Below are positions 1 to 12,239 of a stretch of 64,000 bases of DNA, piece after piece. The notes beneath the pieces were generated by a model. The model had not been told where the DNA came from. It saw only the letters and a list, made by a program, of their open reading frames with translations, and ran no database searches. This DNA is from Symsagittifera roscoffensis (lineage: Eukaryota; Xenacoelomorpha; Acoela; Convolutidae): NCBI RefSeq assembly GCF_963678635.1, contig NC_087064.1, forward strand, positions 72,293,465 to 72,357,464, given 5' to 3'. The position numbers and the translations under genes are program-made. The stretch's first letter is position 1. Each line of letters begins with the position of its first letter.

Positions 1-2293
1 ATTTAGGAAACGGTGTTGATTTACTTAGACTTGCATCCGACTTAGCCATGAATGGTGGATTTGATGCTGGTTTTGGAGCAGCAGATTCGGTTTTCGTCGT
101 TGGTACATCAACGGATCTATTCGGTCTCTCAAAAAAGTCGTCGGCATAATCAAACTGTTCGCCTTCGTCTTTTCTCGGTTCTGCCGTGGAAACAAATGCA
201 GACATATCTATGATTGAAATTACTTTCTCGTCTTTCATTTTGATTGGCTCTGATGTCGCGAAACTTGCTTCAGTTGTACTTTTATCAGATGAAAAATCTT
301 CAAACGGAATTGCAAAATTTCTAGTATTCGATTCCGGTTTGGTTTCAACTTCATTTATTTCACTTTTAACTTCTGTTTCTTCTTCTGGGCTGACAATATC
401 ACTGACGCTACTTTCGACATTTTCAATGTTTGACTCTTCGATGTTTAATTCTTCTTCTTTCATTTCTTGTTCTTTTTTCAAGGCCAACTTTTCCCTCGCA
501 ATTTCTTCTGCCGATTGAGGTTTTTTAATTACAGCACCAGCTAACAATGTTTTCCCCTTCATAACAGCAAGTTTAACTTTACCTTTGAAGAACAAAGTCC
601 TATTTCTCACTTTGGACATATCACTTTCTCGAAATTGTTGTACAATAAACAGACCCAATTCCTCTCCAATATCGGCTAAATTTTTGATAACATCCTCGCC
701 GATTGGATCTGTTAACAATCCATCTGCATATAATTGATCCAGTTCTAGAACCACGTCCTCTGATATGCTAGCTTTCAGGAAATCTTTCGCTTGGGAGCAG
801 AACCAATTGATTTCGTTTTCGTCTTCCTCGTCACTTCTCCGCTCATCTTCGAACTCACTTTTCTGATCTCCTTCGTTTAAAGTGTCATTATCATCAACTC
901 CAATTGGTTCACATTTTGACGCAAATTCGGTTGTTTCGTCTTGACTTATTTCATTTTTACATTGACTTTTTATTGCAACTTCCGGCCTGACTGATCTACT
1001 TGAAAATTCTTCGCGACTCCCATTCACACGATTGGCTTCACCGACGCCAGAACTGTTTTCAAGTTTAGTAGAGATTGAATCGCCTTCAATAGAGGGCTCT
1101 TCTTTAACTTCTTCCTTTTTCAGTTCACTGAGTTCTTCCTTTACTTGTGGTGACACAGCTTGTAACGTTTTAAGAACCGCTGAGACTCCGAATCCAGCGG
1201 AAGCAGAAGAAGGCGGATGTGGCCTGTTGGCACAGCCCTGGTAGACAACGCTTTCGGAATCTGAACAATTTGAATCGCTGGATTCGCTGTCACTTTCAGG
1301 TTTAATTTGTAGCACCGTTTTGGGAGTGAAAACAGCTATTCTCCCTTCTTTTTCAGATTGCACCAGAAACTTAGAAAGAGCTAGGTTCTTTTTTATATCT
1401 ATTTTTGGAGCTTTATTCGGCTTCAGAGACATGGAAACTGACTTTCGCTTCTTTAAACTATCTGCTGGAACTGAGCTAAGAATCGATGATTTCTCAGGCT
1501 TGACCTCAATTTTCAGATTTCGCAGAGGAGCTTCAGGTGCGACTGGTGTGAAATCTTTCTTTTCAAGAAGTGTTTTCAACCTTTCACGCATCGCTTCATT
1601 AGGATTTTTTACATCGTTGTCAGCAGATAAACTCTCATTAGTTTCATTCTTCACTTCTGCTGTGATATCGTAATCATCTTGATTGGATCTTTCGTTTACA
1701 CTTTCTGTAACATTTGTCTCTTGTGTTTCAGTGGTTTCAGATGACAGACCCATTGCTAAATTCTCTGTTTTTACATCTTCTTGCTTCATCTTGACTTCAT
1801 CCACACTGGCCTTGACTCCATCTTCATCGGGCTGGACGAATGCATTTGCCGAAGAGTCATCTATACCATTCTCTTTTTCGATGGTAGACTTAATTCGGTC
1901 AACGTTATTTGAAACATTTAATTTAATCTTGGTTGATTTGAAAGCAGCAGCTGAGCTATCACAGCTATCTTTTCGCTTTTTTTTCTTCCTTTTAGGCTCT
2001 TCTCGAGATTTGCTTTTCTTTTTCAATTCTCTTTTATGAAGCACCTGATCTTCCTCGCAAGAAAAACTTTCTTTCAACTTTCGTTTGTGCTTGTGATTGC
2101 TGACACACTCTGATGATTTTCGCTTGCGTTCATGTTTGAGCGTTGGCTGCTCTTTTTCACTGCCATAAGTATTCATTAATTTCAATTTCAGGGAGGATTC
2201 TTTGTTTTCCCGAACTCTAAGTTCAAGGCTAGTTTCCTTCTCGACAGCTTGCCCATGGCCATAAAAGTAACTCGCACTGGACTTCGATATTAC
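1..2293 (-). pseudogene. hnRNP Q/R-like gene, tandem copy 1 (5'-truncated, runs off left edge)
   Basis: This is an almost exact copy of the middle of the complete gene at 6667-10906, covering roughly its codons 200-960. It has the same Lys/Glu/Ser-rich extension and the same NURR-type acidic domain. Its 5' end stops abruptly at the duplication joint near 2293, where the sequence switches from coding (still matching 10318) to the 3' flank of the next unit, including that unit's poly(A) signal. The start codon and first ~200 codons are therefore missing. The reading frame is open to the window edge. Only a few substitutions separate it from the other copies (for example Leu for Ser at 1059-1061 and Ile for Thr near 1481), so the duplication looks recent. 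Whether it is transcribed cannot be told. Confidence 0.85.
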
Positions 2294-2299
2294 ACTTTT

Positions 2300-2305
2300 T
2301 TTATT
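2300..2305 (-). promoter_or_regulatory. poly(A) signal AATAAA for hnRNP-like copy 2
   Basis: AATAAA on the minus strand, about 345 bases past the inferred stop codon at 2650-2652. It lies within a few bases of the left edge of the duplicated unit. Confidence 0.55.
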
Positions 2306-2649
2306 AAAACAAACTCACTTAGAAAAACTGGATGAAAAGGTGAAAAATTTCATTCCATTGGTAAATCTAAAAATTAAAAAATCGATTTTCGAAAATGGAA
2401 GTCGTTCACGTTTTTTCGCGCCATTTGTATTTGGAGAATGCAATTTACCTAACCTTCAGCAGATTAAATGGAATTGAACTCAAAAAGTGCATTATACCTG
2501 CGTGCATGCGAAAATTCACTAATATGAATGAATGCGTATCTGTGGTCATTAGAGCATTTTTGACTTTCTGAAAAAAAAAACAATAAAACAATCACCAAGA
2601 CCTATATAAGAACTTTTACTAATTTCAGTGATTCTTAATAAGCAGCTCA

Positions 2650-5600
2650 TTATTTGTACAAAGTTTTTTTTATTCGGAAAAGAAGAGTTCCTGGCCGAAT
2701 TTGAAACTTTGATCTTTGTCGTGCCAGACATGGACTTTGCGTTACCTCTGCGCGATATGCAAAGAATTTAATTTTGGGTTTCTTTTTATTGCAAATTAGG
2801 CTATTAAATGATTCAGTGATTCTTAAAAAAATGTTAACCTCAAAAAAAACATATTTTCCGATTTGATAACGCTAGGTAATCACAATAGAAAGAAAACGAA
2901 CCTGGATCGTTGTCCACTATCTCAACGGGAATTCCGTCCACAATGGAAGAACGTAGGGCATTCAAAGCGTCTTTTGAAGATTGATACACAATAAACGCCA
3001 CATGATTTCTCACAACTACTTTCTGAATAGAACCGTAGTTTGAAAAATGCTCCTTTAACTCATCTTCAGTTGTGTTTAACTTCAAGTTCTTCACCAAAAC
3101 TGTACTGGAGCCTTCTGGTTTCTTGTCATGTAAAATATCATCAGGCAGTACCCAATCTGCACAATACGATTTGTAACCTCCCCAAGAGGGTATTTGTTTA
3201 GGCTGCGTCTGAGCTATTTGTCTGCAGATTTTCGCATTATGGAAAGAATCGAATGATAAAATGCAGAAACCAGAATTAGCACCATTACTGTTCGATTTAT
3301 AAACTAAGTCACAGTCTGTTATACCCGTATAGCACTCTGAAAAAGCTGATAAGATTTCTGTTTCCGACTTTTCTTTAGGGATATTGCAGAAAAACAGTTG
3401 ATTGAAGGGAACCTCTCGCTTCACGATCATTTTATGCCTCGGTCTGATAAATCTCCCGTGCAGTAATCTCAAAGCTCGTTCAGTTTCAATCCTAGTACAC
3501 ATAGTTACAAAACAGAAACCTTTATTCAAACCTGTGTTCGGGTCCAACAGAACCCTGAGTTCGAAAATGTTGCCCGCTTCGAAGAAAACAGGGATCAGAT
3601 CGTCTTCAAAAACATCACAGGGTAGTTTACCCACAAATAATTTGCAATCCTGGCCTGGATTTTTCATATGGTAATCATTTGGTGGGCCGAAACACCTTAT
3701 ACACGGATTGCTCTCGTCATAGTTATATCTTGTAACCTGTATTAACTCAGCTAACTTTGCATAATTCGGCTGCATTTTTGTAGGCGTATATTGGCCTTCC
3801 TGGTGCGGCACGTAATTTGAGGGACCAGCTCCACAAATTATAATTTGATTCAAAGTGGCTACCTCGCTATTAAACGAGCTCGCGCTTTCGTTATTGCAAT
3901 TCAGCGACTGCTGTCGACCTGCACGCTTTGACGACATTTCACGTTTGCTTCGTATTTTTATAGCACCACTGGGCTTAGATGGAGGAGGAATACTTGGAAT
4001 TGGCGTGGATTTAGGAAACGGTGTTGATTTACTTAGACTTGCATCCGACTTAGCCATGAATGGTGGATTTGATGCTGGTTTTGGAGCAGCAGATTCGGTT
4101 TTCGTCGTTGGTACATCAACGGATCTATTCGGTCTCTCAAAAAAGTCGTCGGCATAATCAAACTGTTCGCCTTCGTCTTTTCTCGGTTCTGCCGTGGAAA
4201 CAAATGCAGACATATCTATGATTGAAATTACTTTCTCGTCTTTCATTTTGATTGGCTCTGATGTCGCGAAACTTGCTTCAGTTGTACTTTTATCAGATGA
4301 AAAATCTTCAAACGGAATTGCAAAATTTCTAGTATTCGATTCCGGTTTGGTTTCAACTTCATTTATTTCACTTTTAACTTCTGTTTCTTCTTCTGGGCTG
4401 ACAATATCACTGACGCTACTTTCGACATTTTCAATGTTTGACTCTTCGATGTTTAATTCTTCTTCTTTCATTTCTTGTTCTTTTTTCAAGGCCAACTTTT
4501 CCCTCGCAATTTCTTCTGCCGATTGAGGTTTTTTAATTACAGCACCAGCTAACAATGTTTTCCCCTTCATAACAGCAAGTTTAACTTTACCTTTGAAGAA
4601 CAAAGTCCTATTTCTCACTTTGGACATATCACTTTCTCGAAATTGTTGTACAATAAACAGACCCAATTCCTCTCCAATATCGGCTAAATTTTTGATAACA
4701 TCCTCGCCGATTGGATCTGTTAACAATCCATCTGCATATAATTGATCCAGTTCTAGAACCACGTCCTCTGATATGCTAGCTTTCAGGAAATCTTTCGCTT
4801 GGGAGCAGAACCAATTGATTTCGTTTTCGTCTTCCTCGTCACTTCTCCGCTCATCTTCGAACTCACTTTTCTGATCTCCTTCGTTTAAAGTGTCATTATC
4901 ATCAACTCCAATTGGTTCACATTTTGACGCAAATTCGGTTGTTTCGTCTTGACTTATTTCATTTTTACATTGACTTTTTATTGCAACTTCCGGCCTGACT
5001 GATCTACTTGAAAATTCTTCGCGACTCCCATTCACACGATTGGCTTCACCGACGCCAGAACTGTTTTCAAGTTCAGTAGAGATTGAATCGCCTTCAATAG
5101 AGGGCTCTTCTTTAACTTCTTCCTTTTTCAGTTCACTGAGTTCTTCCTTTACTTGTGGTGACACAGCTTGTAACGTTTTAAGAACCGCTGAGACTCCGAA
5201 TCCAGCGGAAGCAGAAGAAGGCGGATGTGGCCTGTTGGCACAGCCCTGGTAGACAACGCTTTCGGAATCTGAACAATTTGAATCGCTGGATTCGCTGTCA
5301 CTTTCAGGTTTAATTTGTAGCACCGTTTTGGGAGTGAAAACAGCTATTCTGCCTTCTTTTTCAGATTGCACCAGAAACTTAGAAAGAGCTAGGTTCTTTT
5401 TTATATCTATTTTTGGAGCTTTATTCGGCTTCAGAGACATGGAAACTGACTTTCGCTTCTTTAAACTATCTGCTGGAACTGAGCTAAGAACCGATGATTT
5501 CTCAGGCTTGACCTCAATTTTCAGATTTCGCAGAGGAGCTTCAGGTGCGACTGGTGTGAAATCTTTCTTTTCAAGAAGTGTTTTCAACCTTTCACGCATC

Positions 5601-6301
5601 GCTTCATTAGGATTTTTTACATCGTTGTCAGCAGATAAACTCTCATTAGTTTCATTCTTCACTTCTGCTGTGATATCGTAATCATCTTGATTGGATCTTT
5701 CGTTTACACTTTCTGTAACATTTGTCTCTTGTGTTTCAGTGGTTTCAGATGACAGACCCATTGCTAAATTCTCTGTTTTTACATCTTCTTGCTTCATCTT
5801 GACTTCATCCACACTGGCCTTGACTCCATCTTCATCGGGCTGGACGAATGCATTTGCCGAAGAGTCATCTATACCATTCTCTTTTTCGATGGTAGACTTA
5901 ATTCGGTCAACGTTATTTGAAACATTTAATTTAATCTTGGTTGATTTGAAAGCAGCAGCTGAGCTATCACAGCTATCTTTTCGCTTTTTTTTCTTCCTTT
6001 TAGGCTCTTCTCGAGATTTGCTTTTCTTTTTCAATTCTCTTTTATGAAGCACCTGATCTTCCTCGCAAGAAAAACTTTCTTTCAACTTTCGTTTGTGCTT
6101 GTGATTGCTGACACACTCTGATGATTTTCGCTTGCGTTCATGTTTGAGCGTTGGCTGCTCTTTTTCACTGCCATAAGTATTCATTAATTTCAATTTCAGG
6201 GAGGATTCTTTGTTTTCCCGAACTCTAAGTTCAAGGCTAGTTTCCTTCTCGACAGCTTGCCCATGGCCATAAAAGTAACTCGCACTGGACTTCGATATTA
6301 C
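2650..6301 (-). CDS. hnRNP Q/R-like protein, tandem copy 2 (5'-truncated; exons 6301-2902 and 2747-2650)
   Basis: This copy keeps the NURR-type acidic domain, all three RRM domains and the last intron of the complete gene, but it lacks the true start. The joint at 6301 replaces the first ~200 codons with the 3' flank of the neighbouring unit. The first in-frame ATG visible is at 6193. The intron is inferred at 2901-2748 (AG/GTTCGT donor, CGCAG/AGG acceptor), and the second exon ends at the TAA at 2650-2652. The frame is uninterrupted over more than 3.3 kb, which fits very recent duplication. It would need a new promoter, or read-through splicing from the upstream complete copy, to be expressed. 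Calling it a truncated paralogue or a pseudogene is equally fair. Confidence 0.75.
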
Positions 6302-6307
6302 ACTTTT

Positions 6308-6313
6308 TTTATT
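6308..6313 (-). promoter_or_regulatory. poly(A) signal AATAAA for the complete hnRNP-like gene
   Basis: AATAAA on the minus strand, about 355 bases beyond the inferred stop at 6667-6669 and adjacent to the duplication joint. It is the counterpart of 2300-2305. Confidence 0.55.
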
Positions 6314-6666
6314 AAAACAAACTCACTTAGAAAAACTGGATGAAAAGGTGAAAAATTTCATTCCATTGGTAAATCTAAAAATTAAAAAATCGATTTTCGA
6401 AAATGGAAGTCGTTCACGTTTTTTCGCGCCATTTGTACGTTTGTATTTGGAGAATGCAATTTACCTAACCTTCAGCAGATTAAATGGAATTGAACTCAAA
6501 AAGTGCATTATACCTGCGTGCATGCGAAAATTCACTAATATGAATGAATGCGTATCTGTGGTCATTAGAGCATTTTTGACTTTCTGAAAAAAAAAAACAA
6601 TAAAACAATCACCAAGACCTATATAAGAACTTTTACTAATTTCAGTGATTCTTAATAAGCAGCTCA

Positions 6667-9600
6667 TTATTTGTACAAAGTTTTTTTTATTCGGAAAAGA
6701 AGAGTTCCTGGCCGAATTTGAAACTTTGATCTTTGTCGTGCCAGACATGGACTTTGCGTTACCTCTGCGCGATATGCAAAGAATTTAATTTTGGGTTTCT
6801 TTTTATTGCAAATTAGGCTATTAAATGATTCAGTGATTCTTAAAAAAATGTTAACCTCAAAAAAAACATATTTTCCGATTTGATAACGCTAGGTAATCAC
6901 AATAGAAAGAAAACGAACCTGGATCGTTGTCCACTATCTCAACGGGAATTCCGTCCACAATGGAAGAACGTAGGGCATTCAAAGCGTCTTTTGAAGATTG
7001 ATACACAATAAACGCCACATGATTTCTCACAACTACTTTCTGAATAGAACCGTAGTTTGAAAAATGCTCCTTTAACTCATCTTCAGTTGTGTTTAACTTC
7101 AAGTTCTTCACCAAAACTGTACTGGAGCCTTCTGGTTTCTTGTCATGTAAAATATCATCAGGCAGTACCCAATCTGCACAATACGATTTGTAACCTCCCC
7201 AAGAGGGTATTTGTTTAGGCTGCGTCTGAGCTATTTGTCTGCAGATTTTCGCATTATGGAAAGAATCGAATGATAAAATGCAGAAACCAGAATTAGCACC
7301 ATTACTGTTCGATTTATAAACTAAGTCACAGTCTGTTATACCCGTATAGCACTCTGAAAAAGCTGATAAGATTTCTGTTTCCGACTTTTCTTTAGGGATA
7401 TTGCAGAAAAACAGTTGATTGAAGGGAACCTCTCGCTTCACGATCATTTTATGCCTCGGTCTGATAAATCTCCCGTGCAGTAATCTCAAAGCTCGTTCAG
7501 TTTCAATCCTAGTACACATAGTTACAAAACAGAAACCTTTATTCAAACCTGTGTTCGGGTCCAACAGAACCCTGAGTTCGAAAATGTTGCCCGCTTCGAA
7601 GAAAACAGGGATCAGATCGTCTTCAAAAACATCACAGGGTAGTTTACCCACAAATAATTTGCAATCCTGGCCTGGATTTTTCATATGGTAATCATTTGGT
7701 GGGCCGAAACACCTTATACACGGATTGCTCTCGTCATAGTTATATCTTGTAACCTGTATTAACTCAGCTAACTTTGCATAATTCGGCTGCATTTTTGTAG
7801 GCGTATATTGGCCTTCCTGGTGCGGCACGTAATTTGAGGGACCAGCTCCACAAATTATAATTTGATTCAAAGTGGCTACCTCGCTATTAAACGAGCTCGC
7901 GCTTTCGTTATTGCAATTCAGCGACTGCTGTCGACCTGCACGCTTTGACGACATTTCACGTTTGCTTCGTATTTTTATAGCACCACTGGGCTTAGATGGA
8001 GGAGGAATACTTGGAATTGGCGTGGATTTAGGAAACGGTGTTGATTTACTTAGACTTGCATCCGACTTAGCCATGAATGGTGGATTTGATGCTGGTTTTG
8101 GAGCAGCAGATTCGGTTTTCGTCGTTGGTACATCAACGGATCTATTCGGTCTCTCAAAAAAGTCGTCGGCATAATCAAACTGTTCGCCTTCGTCTTTTCT
8201 CGGTTCTGCCGTGGAAACAAATGCAGACATATCTATGATTGAAATTACTTTCTCGTCTTTCATTTTGATTGGCTCTGATGTCGCGAAACTTGCTTCAGTT
8301 GTACTTTTATCAGATGAAAAATCTTCAAACGGAATTGCAAAATTTCTAGTATTCGATTCCGGTTTGGTTTCAACTTCATTTATTTCACTTTTAACTTCTG
8401 TTTCTTCTTCTGGGCTGACAATATCACTGACGCTACTTTCGACATTTTCAATGTTTGACTCTTCGATGTTTAATTCTTCTTCTTTCATTTCTTGTTCTTT
8501 TTTCAAGGCCAACTTTTCCCTCGCAATTTCTTCTGCCGATTGAGGTTTTTTAATTACAGCACCAGCTAACAATGTTTTCCCCTTCATAACAGCAAGTTTA
8601 ACTTTACCTTTGAAGAACAAAGTCCTATTTCTCACTTTGGACATATCACTTTCTCGAAATTGTTGTACAATAAACAGACCCAATTCCTCTCCAATATCGG
8701 CTAAATTTTTGATAACATCCTCGCCGATTGGATCTGTTAACAATCCATCTGCATATAATTGATCCAGTTCTAGAACCACGTCCTCTGATATGCTAGCTTT
8801 CAGGAAATCTTTCGCTTGGGAGCAGAACCAATTGATTTCGTTTTCGTCTTCCTCGTCACTTCTCCGCTCATCTTCGAACTCACTTTTCTGATCTCCTTCG
8901 TTTAAAGTGTCATTATCATCAACTCCAATTGGTTCACATTTTGACGCAAATTCGGTTGTTTCGTCTTGACTTATTTCATTTTTACATTGACTTTTTATTG
9001 CAACTTCCGGCCTGACTGATCTACTTGAAAATTCTTCGCGACTCCCATTCACACGATTGGCTTCACCGACGCCAGAACTGTTTTCAAGTTCAGTAGAGAT
9101 TGAATCGCCTTCAATAGAGGGCTCTTCTTTAACTTCTTCCTTTTTCAGTTCACTGAGTTCTTCCTTTACTTGTGGTGACACAGCTTGTAACGTTTTAAGA
9201 ACCGCTGAGACTCCGAATCCAGCGGAAGCAGAAGAAGGCGGATGTGGCCTGTTGGCACAGCCCTGGTAGACAACGCTTTCGGAATCTGAACAATTTGAAT
9301 CGCTGGATTCGCTGTCACTTTCAGGTTTAATTTGTAGCACCGTTTTGGGAGTGAAAACAGCTATTCTGCCTTCTTTTTCAGATTGCACCAGAAACTTAGA
9401 AAGAGCTAGGTTCTTTTTTATATCTATTTTTGGAGCTTTATTCGGCTTCAGAGACATGGAAACTGACTTTCGCTTCTTTAAACTATCTGCTGGAACTGAG
9501 CTAAGAACCGATGATTTCTCAGGCTTGACCTCAATTTTCAGATTTCGCAGAGGAGCTTCAGGTGCGACTGGTGTGAAATCTTTCTTTTCAAGAAGTGTTT

Positions 9601-10906
9601 TCAACCTTTCACGCATCGCTTCATTAGGATTTTTTACATCGTTGTCAGCAGATAAACTCTCATTAGTTTCATTCTTCACTTCTGCTGTGATATCGTAATC
9701 ATCTTGATTGGATCTTTCGTTTACACTTTCTGTAACATTTGTCTCTTGTGTTTCAGTGGTTTCAGATGACAGACCCATTGCTAAATTCTCTGTTTTTACA
9801 TCTTCTTGCTTCATCTTGACTTCATCCACACTGGCCTTGACTCCATCTTCATCGGGCTGGACGAATGCATTTGCCGAAGAGTCATCTATACCATTCTCTT
9901 TTTCGATGGTAGACTTAATTCGGTCAACGTTATTTGAAACATTTAATTTAATCTTGGTTGATTTGAAAGCAGCAGCTGAGCTATCACAGCTATCTTTTCG
10001 CTTTTTTTTCTTCCTTTTAGGCTCTTCTCGAGATTTGCTTTTCTTTTTCAATTCTCTTTTATGAAGCACCTGATCTTCCTCGCAAGAAAAACTTTCTTTC
10101 AACTTTCGTTTGTGCTTGTGATTGCTGACACACTCTGATGATTTTCGCTTGCGTTCATGTTTGAGCGTTGGCTGCTCTTTTTCACTGCCATAAGTATTCA
10201 TTAATTTCAATTTCAGGGAGGATTCTTTGTTTTCCCGAACTCTAAGTTCAAGGCTAGTTTCCTTCTCGACAGCTTGCCCATGGCCATAAAAGTAACTCGC
10301 ACTGGACTTCGATATTACATCAGGATCATCACTGAGCTCACAGTACGCAGATTCACGTTTATCATCTCTGGAGCGCCTCCTTGACGACTTGTGTGATTTT
10401 GAACGCTTTTTGTGTTTAATTTTGGATTTTTGTAATTTCGCGTCGTGGCTGATATCTTTAGATTTTTCATGCATTACACAGTGTTTTGAAACACTATCTT
10501 CAGTTTCATCGGACGACCAATTTTTTACAAACCTTTTAACTCTCTGAAGCTTTGCAAAGTTTGATTTATGCTCATCAATGCTGATTTTCTTATCCTCACA
10601 ATCCGAAAAAAAGTCTGATGCTGAATCAAAAAAACTGCTATTGTCAGAGGAAACTTCATGTGGAGCCTCTACAATTTTCTGACGCTCAACTTTTTTCTTC
10701 AGCTTTTTGTCACGTTTCTCAATTTTCTTTCTTAGCTTATCATTCGATGAATGAATCTTTTCAAGCTCATTTTTTCCCTTCGAGAAACTTGGTAATTCGA
10801 GTTTCCGATCATAATTCTCTTCAAATAATGATCCAAAAATTGATGATTCATCATTTCGCTTTGATTTCAATTTCCGGTCTGCTTTCAGAGATTTGTGTTT
10901 TTTCAT
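6667..10906 (-). CDS. SYNCRIP: hnRNP Q/R (SYNCRIP-type) RNA-binding protein, complete copy; exons 10906-6919 and 6764-6667
   Basis: hnRNP Q/R proteins bind mRNA and act in splicing, transport and translation. The first exon encodes about 1329 codons, and a GT-AG intron of 154 bp (6918-6765) keeps phase into a 98-bp exon ending in TAA, giving about 1361 residues. Seen in order: a Lys/Arg/Ser/Glu-rich extension (residues 1 to ~690, nuclear-signal-like basic clusters), an acidic helical domain (~692-770) matching the N-terminal NURR unit of hnRNP Q/R, a Ser/Pro-rich linker, then RRM1 (~1082, with KLFVGKLP and GFCFVTM), RRM2 (~1164, with LFFCNIP) and RRM3 (~1262-1329, with VLVKNL and AFIVY). Odd points are the very long N-terminal extension (vertebrate hnRNP Q is about 620 residues) and the short C-terminus without an RGG tail. 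Two truncated tandem copies lie downstream. Confidence 0.88.
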
Positions 10907-11421
10907 GACACCTTTGAACGATCAATTCTCCATAATCTGCAACGGTCAACTCATTTTCTAAAACAACGGAGCCGCATTGCAAAACTCATTGCGTAAAGAA
11001 ATTTTCAATTTGAACAGCTACTGCTTCTAATTCAAGAGCTCCATTAATTACGCAGCTTCCCACCACTTGCGATACAACTAGATCTATCAAAATTCATGAA
11101 CAGGGTTGTAAAAAAAAACATCCTCAAACAATAGTGACATTCCATTGCTTGTGACATTCAGCTCATGGCCTGTTTTGACAGGCTCAAATTTTTTTTTAAT
11201 TGTAATCAGAAGGTCAAAAGTATCATAGTAACCGAGGTTACAGTCAGGAGCCCCTTCATCACGTATTCCAGTCAAAATCCTTGGAATTGTCTAGATATGG
11301 AAGTGATAATGATAAAAGAAGATGACAAGTGTTTAAGTCCTTTTTTAATTAAAATCGATACGGGTTACGTTTCTTCAATAAGAACACGCAACTCGACACG
11401 AGAAAATATAATATACAAGTG
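10907..11421. other. Upstream flank of hnRNP-like gene, no recognised gene
   Basis: This is the promoter side of the complete hnRNP-like gene. I find no clear TATA or Inr. On the minus strand there are three short open stretches in different frames (about 11275-11087, 11085-10990 and 10980-10910) with protein-like composition, possibly exons or remnants of a decayed gene. I do not recognise them. Confidence 0.4.
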
Positions 11422-12213
11422 TTACAAATAAAAAATTTCGTCGAAAGTTATTTTGTCATTTATTGTTCCGAGTACGCAAGCGGCGTTCGCAATCTGTATT
11501 GCCAGGGAGATTCTCTGTTTTAAAAAGCTGCCTGCTCTGGGTTCCTCAGTGCATATGCTTAGGTTCTTACAAAGCTTGCTAAAAAAAATTTCTGTGCTGG
11601 GGCCGGCAGCGCCCTGAATTTCAAAAGCTAGCGGTTGAAAAAGATATCCATCATTTACAAGATCTTTATACTTGTCAATTTTTCGCTCTTCCGCTTCAGC
11701 GGCAGTCGTACCAGGGTTACAAACAGACCCGGCATTAAATCTACAAGGAGCTAAGGAGTCTACTACCGTTACATCCCACAAGAGCTGCTTACCAACAGCC
11801 CATGGAACGAGCGTCAAACCGTCTGGTCGCTTCTGATCGGTCCTGTAGAGGTGTCGTGGTTCTAAAACAGACGGAATGTGAGTAGAAGATAAACTCTGCT
11901 TTATAAGGTCATTCAGGTTTGAATGCCTAAAGAATCTCCCTGCACTTTTGAGGCAAGAAAGACCATGCCAACCATCCTCGGTAACGTTTTTTCCGCACAC
12001 GAATTTATGCCGTTCGCATATTTTTGAGCCTAATCGAAGTCCTATCGCAATTCTGAGTGGTTGGTTCCACAGTTTTAACCTTAAATTTTTGCACGGGATG
12101 ACGTTCAACCATTGAGAGCCAAATCTAACTTGGAACGCGTTGAATCCTTTTACGTCCGTTGGAGAAATTTTTGCTAAACAGTAAATTTCAAACGTTTTCG
12201 CAACTATGTGCAT
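11422..12213 (-). pseudogene. Zinc-knuckle plus restriction-like endonuclease C-terminus
   Basis: This 263-residue frame contains a Cys/His knuckle (residues ~66-90, CERHKFVCG then HGLSC), a conserved RH-x-x-LNDLI helix, and a PD-(D/E)xK-like core (RPDG about residue 128, then WDVTVVDSLAP). Such endonucleases nick the target for reverse transcription primed from the cut. The frame runs intact to a natural stop, so this is probably the true C-terminus. It is separated from its RT by the inserted Penelope fragment, so the ATG at 12213 is incidental. Confidence 0.75.
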
Positions 12214-12239
12214 CGTCAGGATTTTTACAATAAACTACT

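Larger units (their letters stand above)
2294..6301. repeat. 4.0-kb tandem duplication unit (second copy)
   Basis: This unit of about 4008 bp recurs at 6302-10318 (about 4017 bp). The length difference is largely an 8-bp insertion near 6437. A partial third unit occupies 1-2293. Each unit runs from the poly(A) signal region of the hnRNP-like gene to a point about 200 codons inside its coding region. The joints at 2293/2294 and 6301/6302 share the short sequence GATATTACA with the undisturbed gene at 10311-10319, and I see no longer microhomology or transposon at them. Confidence 0.9.

Noticed and set aside
186-10064. Many plus-strand frames of 70-118 codons, repeated three times
   Set aside because: They are antisense to the long hnRNP-like coding exon, repeat with the tandem unit and have the Ser/Phe-rich composition expected of reversed Lys/Glu codons.
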